A stretch of DNA of 5,746 bases from Acidobacteriota bacterium (GTDB taxonomy: Bacteria; Acidobacteriota; Terriglobia; Terriglobales; Acidobacteriaceae). The notes beneath the pieces were generated by a model that did no database searches, was not told the DNA's origin, and was given only the letters and a program-made list of their open reading frames with translations. Of the stretch, positions 1-3,816 are shown in pieces. How positions within the stretch are numbered: the first letter of the stretch is position 1; every line of letters starts with the position of its first letter. The stretch covers positions 1 to 5,746 of the forward strand of contig JAJXUS010000156.1 in assembly GCA_021782675.1 (NCBI GenBank). Reading direction: 5' to 3'. The translations under genes and the position numbers were made by a program.

Positions 1-1
1 G

Positions 2-157
2 GGCGGCTATCGCGCCAATATCGTCACCTACTCCATGGCCAAGGTGTTGCACGATGCCAACGGCGAGAAGCAGGTCCTCGACCTTGACGCAATCTGGCGG
101 CGGCAGTCTGTTCCAGATGCCCTCCAGCGTGCGCTGCTTCTGGCGGCCGCTTTGCTG
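2..157 (+). pseudogene. AIPR-like C-terminal fragment fused in frame to dacB
   Basis: Read in the dacB frame, the sequence is open from base 2 with no stop. The first ~50 residues (start GGYRANIVTYSMAKVLHD, then LDLDAIWRRQSVPDAL) resemble what I recall of the C-terminal region of AIPR proteins, the abortive phage resistance family. Those proteins carry a 'YRANIVTYT-A-L' stretch followed by 'LDLxxIWxxQ.xPxAL' and a helical segment. The usual AIPR tail is not present: after about residue 40 of the reading frame the sequence becomes a short hydrophobic segment and then DacB. The similarity is judged from memory, not from an alignment. It may be a broken gene remnant, the 3' end of a true fusion gene starting outside the window, or an assembly join. 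The end coordinate is approximate. Confidence 0.45.
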
Positions 158-1696
158 CATCCCGAGGCGTACGGCGCGCGGCATCGCCGGCCCCACACCA
201 CGCATACCACTACCGGCAGCCTTTCGCGCCAGATTGACGCCCTGCTGGCGAGCCCTCAGGCGGCGCAGGCACGCTGGGGCATCTCCATCACCACGCTCGA
301 CGGCCGTGTGCTCTACGAGAAAAACGACACCGGCCTGTTCGCGCCCGCCTCCAACACCAAACTGGTGACCACTTCGACGGCGCTTGGACTTCTCGGCCCG
401 GACATGACGATCCAGACGCGCGTCGTTGCCCCCACCGCGCCGGACGCGCAGGGCGTCATTCACGGAGATGTTTCCCTGCTGGGCGCAGGCGACGCCTCCA
501 TGTCGGGCCGTGCGTACCCCTATAACGGCAGCACGCAGCGGCCCAACCCGCCGCTGGCGGCCATTGACGATCTGGCGCAGCAGTTACAACAGCGCGGCGT
601 GCGCCACATTACGGGCGGCATTGTGGGCGACGACACCGCATTCGTCTGGGAACCCTATGGCAGCGGCTGGGCCTGGGATGACCTGGAGTGGAGCTGGGGT
701 GCGCCGGTCTCCGCGCTCACCGTCAACGACAATCTCGCCTTCCTCACACTGGCGCCCGGCCCCACGCCCGGATCGCCGCTCACCTACAGTTGGAACCCTC
801 CGATCATCGGCGAGTTTTACTCCATCGACAACGAGGGCCGCACCTCGACGACGGGGTCCCAGGCCTCGCCCGGCTTCGACCGTCCGCTGGGCTCGCGCGA
901 GTTTCGCATCTTCGGCACCTTGCCCGCTGGCGGCGCACCGCATCACCTGGCCGTCGCCCTCTCGGATCCGGCGCAGGTCGCTGCCGATGCGCTGCGCGCC
1001 GCGCTGATCGCCCGCGGCATCATCGTGGATGGTCCCGCCACCGCGCGCCATCGCCTGTCCCAGGACACGGCCATCTTTGAGCAGAGCGTGCTGCGTCCGC
1101 TTACGCTCAGTTCGCCGCGACCGCAACCCCCGGCCCCGGCCGGTACCGTGGTGCTTGCGTCCAGAACCTCGGTTCCGCTGCTCGAAGACATGACCGTCAC
1201 CAACAAAGTGAGTCAGAACCTGCACGCGGAGATCTTTCTGCGGCTGCTGGGCCAGCGGTTAGCCAACGATGCGTCCATCGAAGAGGGGCTGCGCGTCACC
1301 CGCGCATTTCTGCTGCACGCCGGCGTCTCGCCGCAGGATTTTTTCTTCTATGACGGCTCCGGGCTTTCGCCGGAAGATCGCATGACGCCGCGCGCCTTCA
1401 CGCAGTTGCTGCGCTACGATGCAGCCCAGCCCTGGGGCGCGGAATTTCGTTCCACGCTGCCGGTTGGCGGCGTCGATGGAACGCTGTCGGACCGCTTCCT
1501 GCATAGCCCGCTGCGGGGCAAGATCTTCGCCAAGACCGGCACACTCAATGAAGTGAACAGCTTGTCGGGGTATCTGATCTCACGGCGCGGGCACACGCTC
1601 GTGATCTCCATCCTGTGCAATGCGCATTCGCCAGAGGACCAGTCCTTGACGCACGTCATGGACCGGATCGCGAATGCCGTCGCCGCTACGGATTAG
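35..1696 (+). CDS. dacB: D-alanyl-D-alanine carboxypeptidase/endopeptidase, PBP4 type (family S13)
   Basis: A periplasmic serine peptidase that removes the terminal D-Ala from peptidoglycan stem peptides or cuts cross-links between them. All three penicillin-binding motifs are visible: SxxK at S106-N-T-K109 (S106 the acylated serine), SxN at S393-Q-N395, and KTG at K500-T-G502. A DGSGLS stretch at 440-445 is also typical of the family. The large insert between SxxK and SxN (about 285 residues) fits class C PBPs such as PBP4. Numbering assumes the ATG at 35, the only ATG before the PBP region, but the frame is open to the window edge. The first ~40 residues look like an AIPR protein rather than a signal peptide. 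A short hydrophobic run (ALLLAAALL, 33-41) followed by A45-Y-G47 could be the original signal core and cleavage site, now internal. The product is therefore sure, the start is not. The gene ends in TAG and is followed by a repeat-rich spacer. Confidence 0.93.
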   Translation: MAKVLHDANGEKQVLDLDAIWRRQSVPDALQRALLLAAALLHPEAYGARHRRPHTTHTTTGSLSRQIDALLASPQAAQARWGISITTLDGRVLYEKNDTGLFAPASNTKLVTTSTALGLLGPDMTIQTRVVAPTAPDAQGVIHGDVSLLGAGDASMSGRAYPYNGSTQRPNPPLAAIDDLAQQLQQRGVRHITGGIVGDDTAFVWEPYGSGWAWDDLEWSWGAPVSALTVNDNLAFLTLAPGPTPGSPLTYSWNPPIIGEFYSIDNEGRTSTTGSQASPGFDRPLGSREFRIFGTLPAGGAPHHLAVALSDPAQVAADALRAALIARGIIVDGPATARHRLSQDTAIFEQSVLRPLTLSSPRPQPPAPAGTVVLASRTSVPLLEDMTVTNKVSQNLHAEIFLRLLGQRLANDASIEEGLRVTRAFLLHAGVSPQDFFFYDGSGLSPEDRMTPRAFTQLLRYDAAQPWGAEFRSTLPVGGVDGTLSDRFLHSPLRGKIFAKTGTLNEVNSLSGYLISRRGHTLVISILCNAHSPEDQSLTHVMDRIANAVAATD

Positions 1697-1750
1697 CTTC
1701 GCACCACCGGAACTTCGGCAGCAGACTTCCCTTGCCTTTGCCTTTCTTTC

Positions 1751-1773
1751 TGTCATTCCCGCAGGGAATCTGC
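1751..1773 (-). repeat. Palindromic repeat copy 1 (inverted)
   Basis: On the minus strand this reads GCAG, then a hairpin ATTCCC-TGC-GGGAAT with a perfect 6-bp stem, then GACA. It continues into an A/G/C-rich linker (GAAAGAAAGGCAAAGGCAAG) like that of the other copies. It lies about 55 bases after the dacB stop. There is no clean T-tract, so it is not a standard intrinsic terminator, though it might still stabilise or end the transcript. Confidence 0.85.
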
Positions 1774-2042
1774 TTCTGTCTCCCGCTGGCCGTGATGCAA
1801 CGTCGCCAGCACTCTATTCGTCCCTCTCCCGCGGACAAAACGAGTCATACGCAGCCACCCAATCCGATTTCTGTTCTTTGTCTTCTCTCTTCTTCTGCCG
1901 CTTTTTGCGCAGACTGGCCGCGCTCAAGCCGCCGCTGCCAACGCAAGAGTTCGGCCAGCAGGAAGACATCCGTGTCCTGCGCGTGGAGCGCGCCGGCGCC
2001 GCGGTCCCGGCCGTCGCGTGACAGAAAAAAACAAAGACAAAA

Positions 2043-2065
2043 GCAGATTCCCTTCGGGAATGACA
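2043..2065 (+). repeat. Palindromic repeat copy 2
   Basis: Core of the first tandem unit: GCAG, stem ATTCCC, loop TTC, stem GGGAAT, GACA. The 6-bp stem is perfect. It is preceded by an A-rich linker (ACAAAGACAAAA) like those between the other copies. Confidence 0.9.
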
Positions 2066-2104
2066 ACCAGAACAGCAAGGACAAAGGCAAAAGCAACAGA
2101 AGAA

Positions 2105-2127
2105 GCAGATTCCCTGCCGGAATGACA
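2105..2127 (+). repeat. Palindromic repeat copy 3, stem broken
   Basis: Core of the second tandem unit. It reads ATTCCC-TGC-CGGAAT, so the innermost stem pair is a C-C mismatch and only five pairs remain. The same change is present in copy 4, which shows the two came from one duplicated unit. Confidence 0.9.
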
Positions 2128-2166
2128 ACCAGAACAGCAAGGACAAAGGCAAAAGCAACAGAAGAA

Positions 2167-2189
2167 GCAGATTCCCTGCCGGAATGACA
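2167..2189 (+). repeat. Palindromic repeat copy 4, stem broken
   Basis: Core of the third, partial unit. It is identical to copy 3, including the C-C mismatch. The linker after it departs from the tandem consensus and runs into the inverted copy 5. Confidence 0.9.
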
Positions 2190-2233
2190 ACTAAAAAGGC
2201 AACGGCAACGGCTTTTGTCTTTGTTTTTCTTGC

Positions 2234-2256
2234 TGTCATCCCCGCAGGGGATCTGC
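2234..2256 (-). repeat. Palindromic repeat copy 5 (inverted, compensated stem)
   Basis: On the minus strand this reads GCAG, ATCCCC, TGC, GGGGAT, GACA. Compared with the usual ATTCCC/GGGAAT stem, one T has become C and the pairing A has become G, so the 6-bp stem is kept. It is followed on that strand by the typical linker (GCAAGAAAAACAAAGAC). It faces the tandem array head to head. Confidence 0.88.
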
Positions 2257-2359
2257 TGTTGTTCTTGTCCCTGCAGAGCCAGCGGGCGGTTCGACCATCC
2301 CGCTCCCCTGCCCGGAGGGTGCACAATAGTAGGCGCGCCCCCGGCAACCCGCTTACTCT

Positions 2360-2371
2360 GGAGGAGAAAGG
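2360..2371 (+). promoter_or_regulatory. Ribosome binding region of the DUF6526 gene
   Basis: The purine run GGAGGAGAAAGG lies 10 bases before the ATG at 2382. It supports that ATG against an in-frame upstream ATG at 2184, whose added residues would be only translated repeat sequence. Confidence 0.65.
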
Positions 2372-2381
2372 TTCACCCGCT

Positions 2382-2819
2382 ATGCCAGCCGATACGCCGC
2401 AAACCTACGCCAACCACGCCCGTTTCGATCCCGTCTTTCACTATTTTCTGGCACCGGTCTTGATCATCACTTTTATCGCCACCGTAATGCATGCGGTGCG
2501 TTTCCCGAGCGCATGGAGCGTGTGGCTGGCGGTGGTGGCCTTTACGCTCGTGGTGCTAACAGCAAAGACGCGGATGTATTCCCTGAAGGTGCAGGACCGG
2601 GTGATCCGGCTGGAAGAGCGGCTGCGCTGTGCCGCACTGCTGCCGACGCCGATTCTCGCCCAGACGACAAAGATTACGGAGCGTCAATGGGTAGCGCTGC
2701 GCTTTGCCTCCGATGCAGAGCTGCCGGCGCTGATCGAACGCACTTTGACAGAAAATTTGACGCCGAAGCAGATCAAGCAGGCGATCCAGACCTGGAGGCC
2801 GGATACCTTCCGTGTCTGA
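2382..2819 (+). CDS. DUF6526 family membrane-anchored protein
   Basis: A 145-residue protein of unknown function that I recognise as DUF6526. Family hallmarks in the sequence are an N-terminal QTYANHARFDPVFHYF (7-22), VQDRVIRLEERLR (70-82) just after the second helix, the RFASDAELPAL block (107-117), and an ending of the type IKxAIxxWxxDxxRV (131-145). Two membrane helices are visible at about 20-38 and 44-61, with a likely cytoplasmic helical C-terminal half. The start is the ATG with a good purine-rich binding site. The last bases overlap the start of the cytochrome gene by eight bases (GTGTCTGA), which suggests coupled translation and a shared function in the membrane, though no reaction can be assigned. 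Family assignment is from memory of the signature, not a search. Confidence 0.86.
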   Translation: MPADTPQTYANHARFDPVFHYFLAPVLIITFIATVMHAVRFPSAWSVWLAVVAFTLVVLTAKTRMYSLKVQDRVIRLEERLRCAALLPTPILAQTTKITERQWVALRFASDAELPALIERTLTENLTPKQIKQAIQTWRPDTFRV

Positions 2820-3201
2820 CACACGTTCCCGACCCTCGTGCCGTACGCGCACCCTTATCGCCGGGGCGGCCACGCTGCTGTTGGGCGGTGCGCTCGCAGC
2901 GGGCTGCCGCTCGGATGCGCGGCCCGACGTTCACCGTCCGCTGACGCTCGAGGAGCAGCGTGGGCAGGCGGTCTTTGCCGCGCAGTGCGCGCAGTGCCAC
3001 TACGCAGACCGCCGCAGTGCCCTGCACGGCCCAGGGCTGCGCGGCGTCTTCCGCCGGCCGTACCTGCCAAGCGGCGCACCGGCCAACGATGACCGCGTGC
3101 GCGCGACCATCGAGCACGGCCGCGGCATGATGCCACCGTTCGGCGAGGCATTGAACGACCAGCAGATGCGCGACCTGCTGGCTTACCTGCATACCTTATG
3201 A
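2812..3201 (+). CDS. Single-haem c-type cytochrome, probable lipoprotein
   Basis: A 129-residue exported electron-transfer protein. An arginine-containing n-region and hydrophobic core (15-30) end in ALAAGC with C32, which looks like a lipobox; alanine at -3 is tolerated but less usual, so cleavage by ordinary signal peptidase is the alternative. The haem site is C59-A-Q-C62-H63, and the likely distal ligand is the Met of the MPP motif (M107). The closing DQQMRDLLAYLHTL helix is typical of small class I cytochrome c domains. The start is GTG at 2812, inside the end of the DUF6526 gene; no in-frame ATG precedes the signal peptide. A GGAGG at 2794-2798 is 13 bases upstream. The stop overlaps the next start as ATGA. 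The electron donor and acceptor are unknown. Confidence 0.92.
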   Translation: MSDTRSRPSCRTRTLIAGAATLLLGGALAAGCRSDARPDVHRPLTLEEQRGQAVFAAQCAQCHYADRRSALHGPGLRGVFRRPYLPSGAPANDDRVRATIEHGRGMMPPFGEALNDQQMRDLLAYLHTL

Positions 3202-3575
3202 TTGAGACCCCTGACCCGACTGAGAAAGCCTCGGGCGACGCTGCGGCGCGCCTTCCCGGCGTTGTAGGCATCGCCTTCTGGATGTTGATTGAAGCGCTGA
3301 TCGGCACCTTCGGCGTGCTGACACATCACTTTATGGGCCGCACGCGCGACGCCGTGCTCGCCATCACCACTTTGCTGGCCCTCGCCGGGCTGGGTCTGTT
3401 GCAGATGAAACGCTGGGGCTGGGCGCTGGCGCTGGCGGCCGCCTTTCTGAGCAGCAGCTACGGCGTGTATATGATGCTCCGCTTCCACACCGGCAGCTAC
3501 ATGGTCATGACGCTGGTCAACTTTGTGTTCTTCTTCTATCTGGTGCGGCCGGAGATTCTGCGGCGCCTGCGTTAG
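3198..3575 (+). CDS. Small four-helix integral membrane protein, function unknown
   Basis: A 125-residue protein I cannot assign to a named family. After a polar N-terminus (1-19), four membrane helices are visible at about 21-42, 52-69, 73-94 and 101-117, and it ends in a basic tail, RPEILRRLR. The KRWGWALALA turn into helix 3 is common in small bacterial membrane proteins of unknown role. No cofactor-binding motif stands out; H43, H44 and H97 lie near membrane edges. The ATG overlaps the cytochrome stop (ATGA) and has no clear ribosome site of its own, so it is probably translated by reinitiation. That places it in the same transcript as the DUF6526 protein and the cytochrome, possibly as a membrane partner. 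Confidence 0.82.
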   Translation: MIETPDPTEKASGDAAARLPGVVGIAFWMLIEALIGTFGVLTHHFMGRTRDAVLAITTLLALAGLGLLQMKRWGWALALAAAFLSSSYGVYMMLRFHTGSYMVMTLVNFVFFFYLVRPEILRRLR

Positions 3576-3585
3576 GCCCAATGAT

Positions 3586-3608
3586 GCGGCTTTTGTGCGC
3601 CGCGGCGC
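3586..3608 (+). other. GC-rich inverted repeats after the membrane protein gene
   Basis: GCGGC (3586-3590) can pair with GCCGC (3599-3603) around an 8-base loop, and GCGCCGCGGCGC (3597-3608) is a perfect 12-base palindrome. They begin about 10 bases after the stop of the trio. No T-tract follows, so a terminator role is only a guess. Confidence 0.3.
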
Positions 3609-3638
3609 GCCGTGGTTCCGCGCATGAATTCGACAAAA

Positions 3639-3661
3639 GCAGATTCCCTTCGGGAATGACG
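3639..3661 (+). repeat. Palindromic repeat copy 6
   Basis: GCAG, stem ATTCCC, loop TTC, stem GGGAAT, GAC; 22 of 23 bases equal copy 2, which lies 1.6 kb away. It is preceded by ACAAAA and followed by an A-rich T-free linker of the same style as in the tandem array. Confidence 0.9.
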
Positions 3662-3701
3662 ACAAGAAAGACAACAGCAAAAACAAGAGCAACAGACAAA
3701 A

Positions 3702-3724
3702 GCAGATTCCCTCTGGGAATGACA
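3702..3724 (+). repeat. Palindromic repeat copy 7
   Basis: GCAG, stem ATTCCC, loop TCT, stem GGGAAT, GACA. It begins 63 bases after copy 6, almost the same period as the 62-bp array in the other spacer. The linker between the two is similar in composition but not identical to that of the first array. Confidence 0.9.
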
Positions 3725-3746
3725 GCAAGAAAGGCAACAGCCGAAA

Positions 3747-3765
3747 ATAGATCCCTTCAGGACGG
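3747..3765 (+). repeat. Palindromic repeat copy 8, decayed
   Basis: ATAGATCCCTTCAGGACGG follows an AAAA run and can be aligned to the family core with several changes and a missing base. The stem is mostly lost. It is probably a degenerate copy; chance similarity is possible. Confidence 0.5.
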
Positions 3766-3800
3766 AGAGAAAGAAAAGCAGCGCGGCCAATTTCCGGCGA

Positions 3801-3811
3801 TGCCATAAAAT
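3801..3811 (+). promoter_or_regulatory. Possible -10 element at the RSH start codon
   Basis: TGCCATAAAAT contains TAAAAT (3806-3811, five of six matches to TATAAT), or an extended form TGC-CATAAA (3801-3809). Its end lies only 5-7 bases before the ATG at 3817, so transcription could begin at or next to the start codon. No -35 box is evident. Confidence 0.3.
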
Positions 3812-3816
3812 CAGGT

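Larger units (their letters stand above)
2043..2191 (+). repeat. 62-bp tandem array, two full units and a partial third
   Basis: Units start at 2043, 2105 and 2167, a period of exactly 62 bases. Each unit is a 23-base palindromic core followed by a ~39-base linker rich in A, C and G and free of T. The linkers of units 1 and 2 are identical. The cores of units 1 and 2 differ at two bases (TTCGGG versus TGCCGG). Unit 3 matches unit 2 for the first 25 bases and then diverges. This pattern points to recent duplication of whole units. Confidence 0.95.
1697..2381. other. Gene-free spacer between dacB and the DUF6526 gene
   Basis: No convincing gene was found in this 685-base stretch. It holds one inverted palindromic repeat near the dacB end, a repeat-free middle (about 1780-2030) with a pyrimidine-rich part and then a GC-rich part (about 1915-2020), a tandem repeat array, and a second inverted copy. 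The open frames here are Leu/Lys-rich translations of the repeats or have no family character. One minus-strand frame across the GC-rich part reads DTDVFLLAELLRWQRRLERG and looks mildly protein-like, so a decayed gene cannot be excluded. Just before the DUF6526 gene, CACAAT at 2322-2327 is a weak -10 candidate with no good -35. Confidence 0.7.

Noticed and set aside
584..1225. Minus-strand open frame (213 codons) opposite dacB
   Set aside because: Its composition (Arg/Gly-rich) is that of an antisense shadow; the + strand has the catalytic motifs.
1751..1780. Intrinsic terminator for dacB
   Set aside because: The hairpin has only six pairs and the sequence after it is mixed pyrimidine, not a T-run; a role in ending transcription is possible but not shown.
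1615..2187. Plus-strand open frame running from the dacB end into the repeats
   Set aside because: It overlaps dacB in another frame and then reads Lys/Arg-rich repeat sequence; no recognisable domain or ribosome site.
2043..2191. CRISPR array
   Set aside because: The 'spacers' are identical to each other, the repeat is an imperfect palindrome also scattered singly in both orientations, and no cas gene is present.
1814..2347. Minus-strand Leu/Cys-rich open frames across the repeat array
   Set aside because: The recurring VIPAGNLLLL-like peptides are simply translations of the palindromic repeats and their linkers.
2184..2381. N-terminal extension of the DUF6526 gene from an upstream ATG
   Set aside because: The added 66 residues come from repeat copy 5 and spacer, while the ATG at 2382 has a good ribosome site and gives the family N-terminus.
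3183..3806. Minus-strand open frames opposite the membrane protein gene and second repeat spacer
   Set aside because: They are antisense to a coupled membrane gene and then repeat translation (FPEGICF-type peptides), with no independent support.
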